Assembly (NCBI GenBank): GCA_945865675.1
Contig: CAMBFO010000004.1
Location: 1 to 51,501, forward strand
Length of the DNA: 51,501 nt
DNA from: Comamonas sp. lk
GTDB lineage: Bacteria; Pseudomonadota; Gammaproteobacteria; Burkholderiales; Burkholderiaceae_C
Reading direction: 5' to 3'
In this document: positions 28,104 through 37,907 of the stretch, in pieces
Position numbering within the stretch: the first letter of the stretch is position 1
How the letters are laid out: each line of letters starts with the position of its first letter
The notes under the pieces: generated by a model
The model's input: only the letters and a program-made list of their open reading frames with translations
What the model was told of the DNA's origin: nothing
Databases searched by the model: none
Made by a program: the position numbers and the translations under genes

Positions 28104-29273
28104 TTAGGCGTGGGCTTGGACGGCGGCGACGACTTTTTGCGCCGCTTCTGCCATGGTGTCGGCGCTGATGATGGGCAGGCCCGAGTCGGCCAACATTTTT
28201 TTGCCGATGTCCTCGTTGGTGCCCTTCATACGCACCACCAGCGGCACTTGCAGGTTGACCGCTTTGCACGCGGCGATAACGCCGTGGGCAATGGTGTCGC
28301 ACTTCATGATGCCGCCAAAAATGTTGACCAAAATCGCCTTGACCTTGGGGTTTTTCAGCATGATCTTGAAGGCCTCGGTCACTTTTTCTGGGGTGGCGCC
28401 GCCGCCTACGTCCAGGAAGTTGGCCGGCTCAGCGCCAAACAGCTTGATCGTGTCCATAGTGGCCATGGCCAGACCGGCGCCGTTGACCAAGCAGCCGATG
28501 TTGCCATCCAGGCTGATATAGGCCAGGTCAAACTTGGAGGCCTCGATCTCGGCCGCGTCTTCTTCGTCCAGATCGCGGTAGGCCACGATTTCGGGGTGGC
28601 GGTAGAGCGCGTTGGCATCAAAATTGAACTTGGCGTCCAGCGCTTTGATATTGCCATTGCCTTCCAAAATCAGCGGGTTGACTTCCACCAGGCTGGCGTC
28701 GGTGTCCATATAGACCTGGTAGAGCTTTTGCAGCACATCGACCGCCTTGGCGGTGGAAGCGGCAGGCACGCCAATGGCGTCGGCCAGTTTTTTGGCTTGC
28801 GCCTCCGTCAGGCCCAGGGCCGGGTCCACAATTTCGGTGATGATTTTTTCCGGCGTGTCATGTGCCACGCCTTCGATATCCATGCCGCCTTCGGAAGAGA
28901 CGATCATGGCTACGCGCTGGCTGGCGCGGTCGGTGACGGCAGAGACGTAGTACTCTTTTTGAATGTCGGCGCCGTCTTCGATCAGCAAGCGGCGCACCTT
29001 CTGGCCCATCGGCCCGGTCTGGTGGGTGATCAGCTGCATACCCAATATCTCGGTCGCCAGTTGTGTGACTTCCTCAATCGAGCGGGCCAGCTTGACGCCA
29101 CCGCCCTTGCCGCGGCCACCGGCATGGATTTGCGCCTTGACCACCCAAACCGGGCCGCCGAGTTTTTGCGCTGCTTCGACTGCTTCTTGCACCGTGAACG
29201 CGGGGATGCCGCGCGGTACGGGCACGCCGGCGTTGCGCAAGATTTCCTTGCCTTGGTATTCGTGGATTTTCAT
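28104..29273 (-). CDS. sucC: ADP-forming succinate--CoA ligase subunit beta
   Basis: [88 protein letters not shown]. Confidence 0.97.
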   Translation of the reverse strand: MKIHEYQGKEILRNAGVPVPRGIPAFTVQEAVEAAQKLGGPVWVVKAQIHAGGRGKGGGVKLARSIEEVTQLATEILGMQLITHQTGPMGQKVRRLLIEDGADIQKEYYVSAVTDRASQRVAMIVSSEGGMDIEGVAHDTPEKIITEIVDPALGLTEAQAKKLADAIGVPAASTAKAVDVLQKLYQVYMDTDASLVEVNPLILEGNGNIKALDAKFNFDANALYRHPEIVAYRDLDEEDAAEIEASKFDLAYISLDGNIGCLVNGAGLAMATMDTIKLFGAEPANFLDVGGGATPEKVTEAFKIMLKNPKVKAILVNIFGGIMKCDTIAHGVIAACKAVNLQVPLVVRMKGTNEDIGKKMLADSGLPIISADTMAEAAQKVVAAVQAHA

Positions 29274-29462
29274 GGCTTTTCTCGTTTGAAACAGGTTGCG
29301 CGGTGACTGGCGTTACCGCGCGCAAACCGGGGTGCCACAGCGGGCAGCGCTAAGACGCGGAACTGTATCATGGTGCGGCGCGTCAATCTTGCCCCCTGCT
29401 TACGAGGCGCCTGTATCACGCGCGCCCCAGCCTTGCCCGCATTGAATGCCTTTTTAAAGCCC

Positions 29463-30383
29463 ATGAAAAAAATCTTTATCGACGGCGAAGCCGGAACCAC
29501 CGGCCTGCAAATCCGCGAGCGCCTGCAAGCCATGGGGCACCTCGAGATGCTGCGCATAGACCCTGCCTTGCGCAAAGACGATGCCGCCAAGCGCGCGCTG
29601 ATGGCCCAGGCCGATGTGGTGATTTTGTGTTTGCATGACGATGCGGCTATCGCTTCGGTCGCCATGATCGATGCGCTGCGCCGCGACACCGGCAAGGCCC
29701 CGCGCATCATCGACGCCTCTACCGCGCACCGCACCGCGCCGGGTTGGGTCTATGGTTTTGCTGAACTGTGCGCCGGCCAAAGTGCTGCCATCGCTGCAGC
29801 AGACCGCGTGGCCAACCCCGGCTGCTACGCCACCGGTGCGATTGCGCTTTTGCGCCCCTTGATCGACGCGGGGATATTGCCTCCCGACTTCCCCGTGTGC
29901 CTGCCCTCGGTCAGCGGTTATAGCGGCGGCGGGCGGAGCATGATCGAAGCCTACGAAGCCGGTAGTGCCGCGCCTTTTGAGCTGTATGCGCTGGGTTTGC
30001 AGCACAAGCACATCCCCGAAATCATGCATTGCAGCGGCCTGACGCGCCGCCCGCTGTTTGTCCCCTCGGTAGGCAATTTCGCGCAAGGCATGCTGGTGCA
30101 ACTGCCGCTGCATCTGGACAGCCTGCCGGGCCAGCCCAGCGCACAAGCCCTGCATGAAGCCTTGGCCGCGCACTATGCGGGCAGCCGCACGGTATCGGTG
30201 GAGCCGCCCACCGCCGACGGCAAGCTCGACGCCGTGGCTTTGGCGGGTAGCAATCAGATGGAGTTGCGCGTCTTCGCCAACCCAGTCGCCGGCCACGCCC
30301 TGCTGGTCGCCCGCCTGGACAATCTGGGCAAAGGCGCTAGTGGCGCGGCGGTGCAAAACTTGGAGCTGATGTTGGGGCTGTGA
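29463..30383 (+). CDS. argC: N-acetyl-gamma-glutamyl-phosphate reductase (common type 2)
   Basis: [76 protein letters not shown]. Confidence 0.94.
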   Translation: MKKIFIDGEAGTTGLQIRERLQAMGHLEMLRIDPALRKDDAAKRALMAQADVVILCLHDDAAIASVAMIDALRRDTGKAPRIIDASTAHRTAPGWVYGFAELCAGQSAAIAAADRVANPGCYATGAIALLRPLIDAGILPPDFPVCLPSVSGYSGGGRSMIEAYEAGSAAPFELYALGLQHKHIPEIMHCSGLTRRPLFVPSVGNFAQGMLVQLPLHLDSLPGQPSAQALHEALAAHYAGSRTVSVEPPTADGKLDAVALAGSNQMELRVFANPVAGHALLVARLDNLGKGASGAAVQNLELMLGL

Positions 30384-30445
30384 GAGGCTCAGTCCCCATC
30401 CGCATCAAAAGCCCCCAAAACCGGACTGCGCCGGTCACCAGGTTT

Positions 30446-31114
30446 TCAGGACAGCGGCATGCCAAAGCGCTCCCAGCGTGGCAGCCAGTTTTCTTTGAAT
30501 GCCACCGAAAGTACCAGGTGGTGCGCGCGGCCCACCAGTAGATGTCGGGCCACGGGGCCGATGTAGCGAGAGTCGGCGCTGTTATCGCGGTTGTCCCCCA
30601 TCATCCAGTAATGGCCTTCGGGTACCCGAAAGGCGGGCATCGAGCGCAGGGATGGCACGCTAGGCAACCATTGCCCCGCGTTGTCCCGCTCGCCTAGATG
30701 CTCACGCAGACGCAATGCGGGCAAAGGCGATGCCCCGTCGATGGGCTCTTGCACTTGAACACCCTCCGAGTACTGCGCCGCTTCGCCATTGATGATGAGC
30801 ACGCCCTTACGCATCTGAACCGTGTCACCCGGCAGTGCGACCAGACGCTTAATCAAACGGGTGCCGTCTTTGGGCGAGTAAAAAACCACGATGTCACCTC
30901 TTTGTGGCTCACCCATTTGCACAAGGGGGATATTGGTCAGCGGGATTTTTAGATCGTAGGCCACGCGGTTGACCAGTACCACATCGCCTTCGAGCAAGGA
31001 GGGGCGCATGGAGCCGGAGGGAATCGGGTTCCAGTCGGCGATGGCGGTGCGAAAGAGCCCGAATAAAAACAAGAAAAGAATGAAGCCCCGGTTTTCGACC
31101 CACAACTTTTTCAT
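30446..31114 (-). CDS. lepB: Signal peptidase I (S26 family)
   Basis: NPIPSGSMRPSLLEGDVVLVNRVAYDLK; GDIVVFYSPKDGTRLIKRLVALPGDTVQ; GHYWMMGDNRDNSADSRYIGPV. Confidence 0.9.
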   Translation of the reverse strand: MKKLWVENRGFILFLFLFGLFRTAIADWNPIPSGSMRPSLLEGDVVLVNRVAYDLKIPLTNIPLVQMGEPQRGDIVVFYSPKDGTRLIKRLVALPGDTVQMRKGVLIINGEAAQYSEGVQVQEPIDGASPLPALRLREHLGERDNAGQWLPSVPSLRSMPAFRVPEGHYWMMGDNRDNSADSRYIGPVARHLLVGRAHHLVLSVAFKENWLPRWERFGMPLS

Positions 31115-31156
31115 CGCGCCAACTCCTATTTAGCTACACATTTGGAGAAGCTTATC

Positions 31157-31624
31157 TTAATCTTCATAGAAGGCGCCCGACATCACGCGGGCGATCGCCT
31201 CGCCGCCAAAGCCGCGACTGGCTAGAAAGCGCACTTGCTTGGCGCGTTCGGCTGGGGTGCTGGCGGGGCCGCCAAATTTTTTGCGCCAGACTTCAAGGGC
31301 GCGGGTCTGTTCGCTGGCGCGTAGCTGGTCTAGGGCCTGGGCCATGGCCTCGGGCTCCATGCCTTTGGCCTGCATTTCTTGGCGGATGCGCGCGCTACCG
31401 AGCTTGGCGCTGCGCCGGTGGACGAGCGAATCGACCGCGCGCTGCTCGCTTTGCAGGTCTTTGGCGGCGAGTTTGTCCAGTACGGCGGCCAACTCGCCGG
31501 GCGCCACTTCAAAGGGAGCGAGCTTGCGCTGCAGCTCAGCGCGCGAATGTTCGCGGCTGCTTAGCAGGCGCAGCGCGCGGCCGGTGAGGGAGGGTTTGGG
31601 GCCGGTGGCCATGGTTCGCGTCAA
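31157..31624 (-). CDS. recX: Recombination regulator RecX
   Basis: SLTGRALRLLSSREHSRAELQRKL...; RRSAKLGSARIRQEMQAKGME; VRFLASRGFGGEAIARVM; directly downstream of recA. Confidence 0.92.
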   Translation of the reverse strand: MTRTMATGPKPSLTGRALRLLSSREHSRAELQRKLAPFEVAPGELAAVLDKLAAKDLQSEQRAVDSLVHRRSAKLGSARIRQEMQAKGMEPEAMAQALDQLRASEQTRALEVWRKKFGGPASTPAERAKQVRFLASRGFGGEAIARVMSGAFYED

Positions 31625-31653
31625 ACAAGCGGGGCAAACTGCGAATAATCCGT

Positions 31654-31684
31654 CAGCGCCCCACCCTGCGAGGGCGGGGCGCTG
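31654..31684 (-). terminator. Strong GC-rich hairpin in the recA-recX intergenic space
   Basis: CAGCGCCCCACCCT-GCG-AGGGCGGGGCGCTG: 14-bp arms with a single non-WC position; weak U-tract. Confidence 0.55.
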
Positions 31685-31692
31685 ATTGGGCT

Positions 31693-32781
<1,089 letters not shown>

Positions 32782-32846
32782 GGCTATCTCCTGTGCATAA
32801 AGGGTGGGGTTACTGGAGCAAACCAACCTCTGGGGTTAACTACAGG

Positions 32847-32862
32847 CTGGATGCTTGAACAG
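32847..32862 (-). promoter_or_regulatory. LexA/SOS box upstream of recA
   Basis: On the recA strand: CTGTTCAAGCATCCAG (CTG-N10-CAG), in TACTGTTCAAGCATCCAG context, closely resembling E. coli recA SOS box TACTGTATGAGCATACAG; 66 bp from the recA start. Confidence 0.8.
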
Positions 32863-32927
32863 TAGTTTATACGGATATTGAAACCTGTAAATAGAAATAT
32901 TGGTCAGTTTGTATTACCATATCCGAA

Positions 32928-33413
32928 ATGTCCGACACCCTGAACCTGACGCAAGATGCCTGGCGCTACAGCCATGTAGGCCATTGGCTGCGCTTGGCTT
33001 TGGAGCGCTTTGACGCGCGGGTGATGGCGCTGATGGCGCGCCACCCTGGTGTTTCCCTGGGTTTGTCCAATCTGGCGCAGCGCGGCCAGTTGACGGCGGC
33101 ACATTGGCATATCAGCCGCCACCTGCCGCCCCAGGGCGCCCGCCTGACCGAGTTGGCGCAGCGCGCGGGTATGCGTAAGCAGGCTATGGCCACGCTGGTC
33201 AAGCAGTGCGAGGCCTGGGGCATGGTGTTGCGCGAAGGCGATGCGCACGACGCACGGGCGCGCCGCGTGTGTTTTACACCCACCGGCCTGGCCTGGCTCG
33301 CGGCCTACCAGGAGAGCGTGGCCCAGGCCGAAGCCGAGTTGCGATACGCCGTGGGTGAGGAGGTAGCTACCGTGGTGGCGCTGGGCTTGGAAGCCTACGG
33401 CGCTGCCGCCTAG
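32928..33413 (+). CDS. MarR/winged-helix family transcriptional regulator
   Basis: QRGQLTAAHWHISRHLPPQGARLTELAQRAGMRKQAMATLVKQCEAWGMVLREGDAHDARARRVCFTPTGLAWL, MarR wHTH and wing. Confidence 0.85.
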   Translation: MSDTLNLTQDAWRYSHVGHWLRLALERFDARVMALMARHPGVSLGLSNLAQRGQLTAAHWHISRHLPPQGARLTELAQRAGMRKQAMATLVKQCEAWGMVLREGDAHDARARRVCFTPTGLAWLAAYQESVAQAEAELRYAVGEEVATVVALGLEAYGAAA

Positions 33414-33469
33414 AATGGGTTCACCAACGCACTGACCACACATAGCGCGCACAGCGCAAGGAGACAAGC

Positions 33470-34144
33470 ATGCGTATATTGATCGCCGAAGATGATCAGG
33501 TACTTGCCGACGGCTTGTTGCGTGCCTTGCGTAACGCCGGCGCCGCGGTAGACCATGTGGCCAACGGCAGCGAAGCCGACGCGGCCTTGATGACCAATTC
33601 CGAGTTTGATTTACTGATTCTGGACCTGGGCCTGCCCAAGATGCACGGCCTGGAGGTGCTCAAGCGCTTGCGCGCGCGTGGCTCCTCGCTGCCGGTTCTA
33701 ATTTTGACGGCTGCCGACAGTGTGGAAGAGCGCGTCAAAGGTCTGGATTTCGGCGCCGACGACTACATGGCCAAACCCTTTAGCCTGCAAGAGCTCGAAG
33801 CACGGGCGCGGGCCCTGGTGCGCCGCGGCATGGGAGCGGCCAGCAGCAATATCAAGCACGGTCCGCTGGTGTATGACCAATCGGGGCGGGTGGCGACCAT
33901 CGACGGCAAGATGGTGGAGCTGTCGGCGCGCGAGCTGGGCTTATTGGAAGTTCTGTTGCAACGCACAGGTCGGCTGGTGAGCAAAGACCAGCTGGTCGAG
34001 CGCCTGTGCGAATGGGGCGAAGAGGTGAGCAATAACGCCATTGAGGTCTATATCCACCGGCTGCGCAAGAAAATTGAAAAAGGCCCCATCCGCATCGCCA
34101 CCGTGCGCGGTTTAGGCTATTGCCTGGAAAAAATTCCGAATTGA
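33470..34144 (+). CDS. OmpR-family two-component response regulator
   Basis: MRILIAEDDQVLADGLLRALRNAG; LLILDLGLPKMHGLEVLKRLR; DDYMAKPF; C-terminal winged helix NAIEVYIHRLRKKI...VRGLGYCLEK. Confidence 0.95.
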   Translation: MRILIAEDDQVLADGLLRALRNAGAAVDHVANGSEADAALMTNSEFDLLILDLGLPKMHGLEVLKRLRARGSSLPVLILTAADSVEERVKGLDFGADDYMAKPFSLQELEARARALVRRGMGAASSNIKHGPLVYDQSGRVATIDGKMVELSARELGLLEVLLQRTGRLVSKDQLVERLCEWGEEVSNNAIEVYIHRLRKKIEKGPIRIATVRGLGYCLEKIPN

Positions 34145-35580
34145 AAGTCTTCCAAAGCGAGCAGCGATCGCTGTTCGGCGAAATTCTGGACTGGATGCTC
34201 ACGCCCATCCTGCTGCTGTGGCCGATCAGCCTGGTTCTGACTTGGCTGGTGGCCCAGGGCATCGCTGGCAAGCCGTTTGACCGTGCGCTGGAATACAACG
34301 CGGGGGTGCTGGCGCAATACATCACGGTCCATCACGAGCAATTGCAGTTCTCCTTACCCCAGCCCGCGCGTGAGTTGCTGCGCACCGAAGACAGCGACAC
34401 GGTGTACTACCAGGTGCTAGGGCCCCAAGGGCAGGTGCTAGCGGGTGATCCGGATTTACCAGCGCCCGTCCAGGATGAGCGCAACCCGGTGGGTGAAGTG
34501 CGTTTGCGCGATGTGACGCTGGCTGGTGTAGACCTGAAAGTCGCTTCGATGTGGGTGCGCCTGGACTTGCCGGGCCATCAGCTGGCGCTGGTACAGGTGG
34601 CCGAAACTATGGACAAGCGCGCCGTGCTGGCTACCGAGATCGTCAAGGGCGTGATGCTGCCGCAGTTTGTGGTCTTGCCGGTTGCGGTGCTGCTGGTGTG
34701 GCTGGCTTTGGCGCAAGCGATCAAACCACTCAACCGCCTGGAAGAAACCATACGCGCGCGCAAGCCCGATGACCTGAGCCCTCTGGACGCGCAGGCCGTA
34801 CCCATGGAGGTGGTGCCGCTGGTGGCCTCGGTGAACGATTTGCTTTTGCGTTTGAAAGATTCCATTGCCACGCAAAAGCGGTTTTTGGCCGATGCGGCGC
34901 ACCAGCTCAAAACACCGCTAGCTGGTTTGCGCATGCAGGCGGATTTAGCGCAACGCCAGGACGCCAGCGCCGATGAGCTCAAACAATCCTTGCGCCAGAT
35001 TGGCCGCTCCAGTATCCGTGCTACCCACACCGTCAACCAATTACTCGCCTTGGCGCGCGCAGAGAGCAGCGCTGCCGTATTGGCCCATCAGCCCTGCGAT
35101 ATGGCTCGACTGACCATGGACGTGGTGCGTGACTGCGCGCCGCGTGCGGTGGAAAAACAGATCGACATTGGCTACGAAGGGGCACAGCCGGGCAGCGCGG
35201 GCGTGAAGATCAACGGCAATGCCACGCTCTTACAAGAGATGGTCCGCAACCTGGTGGATAACGCGATCAACTACAGCCAATCGCGCACCGATGTTGCCGC
35301 CGTGATTACCGTGCGGGTGCTGGCCGACGCGGTGGCCAAGACATTGACCTTGCAAGTGGAAGACAGCGGCCCTGGGGTGGCGTTGAACGAGCAAGAGTTG
35401 GTGTTCCAGCCTTTTTACCGCGCCCTAGGCAATGAAGCCGACGGTTCGGGTCTGGGCCTACCCATTGTGCTGGAGATCGCCAGGCAACACCGCGCCAGCG
35501 TGGGCTTGAGCGACAGCCGCCCCGGCCATACGCCCCCAGGGGCCTGTTTTACGGTGCGGTTTGTCGATGTACTGCCGTGA
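34141..35580 (+). CDS. Two-component sensor histidine kinase (TctE/QseC-like); probable TTG start overlapping the response regulator stop
   Basis: FLADAAHQLKTPLAGLRMQADLA (H box), EMVRNLVDNAINYS (N), DSGPGVAL, GSGLGLPIVLEIARQH. Confidence 0.92.
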   Translation: MKVFQSEQRSLFGEILDWMLTPILLLWPISLVLTWLVAQGIAGKPFDRALEYNAGVLAQYITVHHEQLQFSLPQPARELLRTEDSDTVYYQVLGPQGQVLAGDPDLPAPVQDERNPVGEVRLRDVTLAGVDLKVASMWVRLDLPGHQLALVQVAETMDKRAVLATEIVKGVMLPQFVVLPVAVLLVWLALAQAIKPLNRLEETIRARKPDDLSPLDAQAVPMEVVPLVASVNDLLLRLKDSIATQKRFLADAAHQLKTPLAGLRMQADLAQRQDASADELKQSLRQIGRSSIRATHTVNQLLALARAESSAAVLAHQPCDMARLTMDVVRDCAPRAVEKQIDIGYEGAQPGSAGVKINGNATLLQEMVRNLVDNAINYSQSRTDVAAVITVRVLADAVAKTLTLQVEDSGPGVALNEQELVFQPFYRALGNEADGSGLGLPIVLEIARQHRASVGLSDSRPGHTPPGACFTVRFVDVLP

Positions 35581-35618
35581 ACGGCGTGGATAATCCGGCG
35601 TTTATTTAGGGGCCATGC

Positions 35619-36221
35619 ATGAAGCAAGACAGTAGCAAGCCGACCCGCAAGCTAAAGCCAATCCCCGGCCTGATATTTGCCAGCCGCTGGCTACAACTGC
35701 CGCTGTACTTGGGCCTCATTCTTGCGCAGGGCGTTTATGTCTACCACTTCTGGTTCGAGCTGCTGCACCTATTGGAGGCCGCTTTTGGCAACCAAGCGGC
35801 CTTACAGGCCCTGGTCACTAACATGGGGTACCAGTCGGAGGTGCCGCTGACTGCGCTCAATGAAACGCTCATCATGTTGGTGGTCTTGGCGCTGATTGAC
35901 GTCGTGATGATCTCCAACCTGCTCATCATGGTCATTGTGGGCGGCTACGAAACCTTTGTCAGCCGCATGCACCTGGAAGGCCATCCCGACCAGCCCGAGT
36001 GGCTAGACCATGTCAATGCCTCCGTGCTCAAGGTCAAGCTGGGCACGGCCATTATCGGCATCAGCTCCATCCATTTGCTCAAGACCTTTATCAACGCTGC
36101 CAACACCCCGCCCCACGTCATGATGTGGCAAACCATCATTCATGTGACTTTTTTGCTCAGCGCGCTGGCGATTGCCTACACCGACAAAATTTTAAGCAGC
36201 ACCAACAAGGCCTCTCACTAA
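35619..36221 (+). CDS. YqhA/UPF0114 (TIGR00645) family membrane protein
   Basis: [34 protein letters not shown]...[29 protein letters not shown]...[20 protein letters not shown]. Confidence 0.93.
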   Translation: MKQDSSKPTRKLKPIPGLIFASRWLQLPLYLGLILAQGVYVYHFWFELLHLLEAAFGNQAALQALVTNMGYQSEVPLTALNETLIMLVVLALIDVVMISNLLIMVIVGGYETFVSRMHLEGHPDQPEWLDHVNASVLKVKLGTAIIGISSIHLLKTFINAANTPPHVMMWQTIIHVTFLLSALAIAYTDKILSSTNKASH

Positions 36222-36242
36222 GCCTGTGGTGGCTTGGGCGGA

Positions 36243-36824
36243 TTAAAACTGGTCCGGGTTTTTACCCTTAAATGGCGCGTAAAAAGCCTTGATGCGAACC
36301 ATATCGGCCTCGATGTCGCCGGTGGGCTCAAATGCCGGGCCCAGGCCGCTGACCTTATTGCCGTAGTCCAGAAATGACATCACGATAGGCACTTGCGCGC
36401 CCAGGGCGATGTAATAAAAGCCGGTTTTCCAGTAGCGCACTTTGCTGCGCGTGCCCTCAGGCGGCACCACCAGTTGCACGGGCCCGTTTGCCGATTTCAG
36501 GGCCTCTGCCGAGGCTGCCACCAGATTGTTCGCGTTGGCGCGCTGCACCGCAATGCCGCCCAGCCAGCGCATCAGTGGGCCAAAGGGGAAGCGGAAAAGC
36601 TGCACCTTGCCCATCCAGTAAATATTCAAACCCAGCGCGAAGCTCACCATCAACATATAGGGCAAATCCCAGTTACTGGTGTGGGGCGCCGCAATCAGCA
36701 CGCTTTTGTGCCCATTGGGCGGCAGTTCGCCGACAATTTTCCAGCCCGTGGCCTTCAAAAAGCTTATCGAAATGACACGTAATAGGGTGTTAACCACCGG
36801 TGTATCAAAAATTGTGCGATGCAT
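36243..36824 (-). CDS. 1-acyl-sn-glycerol-3-phosphate acyltransferase-like (PlsC family) protein
   Basis: KSVLIAAPHTSNWDLPYMLMVSFALGLNIYWMGKVQLFRFPFGPLMRWLGGIAVQR; VPPEGTRSKVRYWKTGFYYIA. Confidence 0.88.
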   Translation of the reverse strand: MHRTIFDTPVVNTLLRVISISFLKATGWKIVGELPPNGHKSVLIAAPHTSNWDLPYMLMVSFALGLNIYWMGKVQLFRFPFGPLMRWLGGIAVQRANANNLVAASAEALKSANGPVQLVVPPEGTRSKVRYWKTGFYYIALGAQVPIVMSFLDYGNKVSGLGPAFEPTGDIEADMVRIKAFYAPFKGKNPDQF

Positions 36825-36850
36825 CGGTGGCCTAATCGGTGTATTGAAAG

Positions 36851-37801
36851 CTAAGGGGGTGGAGCGACCTCGTGGTCACCATCGGGGCGGTGGGCGGGGT
36901 CCACATGGGTCATGAGATTGAGTACGCGGTGGCGCTGCATGACGGCCTGGCGGGCAGCTACAGCAATGTTGTGGCCCTCTTCGACGGTAAGCATGGCATG
37001 GACTTCGATGTGCGCGTCGGCCACTACCATATCACCCATCTTACGGGTGCGTACATCATGCACACCGGCCACGCCGGGCGTGTCCAGCAGGGTTTGGCGG
37101 ATGGCCTGTACTTCATCCTCGTCCACCGCCCGGTCCATCAGGTCGTGCAAGGCGTCCCAGCCAAAGCCCCAGCCTATTTTGGCGACCATCAGGCCCACGA
37201 TCAGCGCCGCAATCGGGTCCATGAGCGGGTAACCCATCAGGTTGCCGATCAAACCCAAAGCCACCACCAGGCTGGAAGCCGCATCCGAGCGCGCATGCCA
37301 GGCGTTGGCCACCAGCATGCCCGACTTAACGCGCTTTGCGACGCGCAGCATATAGCGAAACAAGAGCTCTTTTGACACCAGGGCCGCTAGCGCCACCCAC
37401 AAGGCCGCCACATGGGCAGTGGGGATGGATTCGGGGGTTTGCAATTTACCCACTGCCGACCAGACCATGCCTACGCCCACAACCATCAGCAAGAGGCCCA
37501 GCGCCAGCGATGCCGCATTTTCAAAACGCTGGTGGCCGTAGGGGTGGTCTTCGTCGGCATCCTTTTGGCTGTGCCTTCCCGCCAGCAGCACCACAAAGTC
37601 CGACACCAAATCCGAGAGCGAATGGATGCCGTCCGCCACCAGGCCCTGGGACTTGGCCCCGATACCGACCACGATTTGCACAATGGAGAGCAGCACGTTG
37701 ACGACCACGCTCACCCAGGTACTGCGCGACGCCGCCGCCGCGCGTTGCGCCGGTGTGTACGTGCTGTGTTCTGAGTCGTCGTCTATTTCGGTGAAGTTCA
37801 T
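36851..37801 (-). CDS. Cation diffusion facilitator family transporter
   Basis: GLVADGIHSLSDLVSDFVVLLAGRHSQKDADEDHPYGHQRFEN; ANAWHARSDAASSLVVALG. Confidence 0.93.
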   Translation of the reverse strand: MNFTEIDDDSEHSTYTPAQRAAAASRSTWVSVVVNVLLSIVQIVVGIGAKSQGLVADGIHSLSDLVSDFVVLLAGRHSQKDADEDHPYGHQRFENAASLALGLLLMVVGVGMVWSAVGKLQTPESIPTAHVAALWVALAALVSKELLFRYMLRVAKRVKSGMLVANAWHARSDAASSLVVALGLIGNLMGYPLMDPIAALIVGLMVAKIGWGFGWDALHDLMDRAVDEDEVQAIRQTLLDTPGVAGVHDVRTRKMGDMVVADAHIEVHAMLTVEEGHNIAVAARQAVMQRHRVLNLMTHVDPAHRPDGDHEVAPPP

Positions 37802-37907
37802 AGTGGCTTAACAAGCACCACAGCGACGGCCCGCAAAGGCTCGCCGCTCGGGGTTTCCAAGCTGCTTGCTGCGCCAGAGCTTAGCAGTGTTGCTTGACGG
37901 GGGCCTT

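Noticed and set aside
28002-29306. 434-aa plus-strand ORF opposite sucC
   Set aside because: Shadow of the sucC reading frame; His/Gly/Asp-rich composition without a domain signature.
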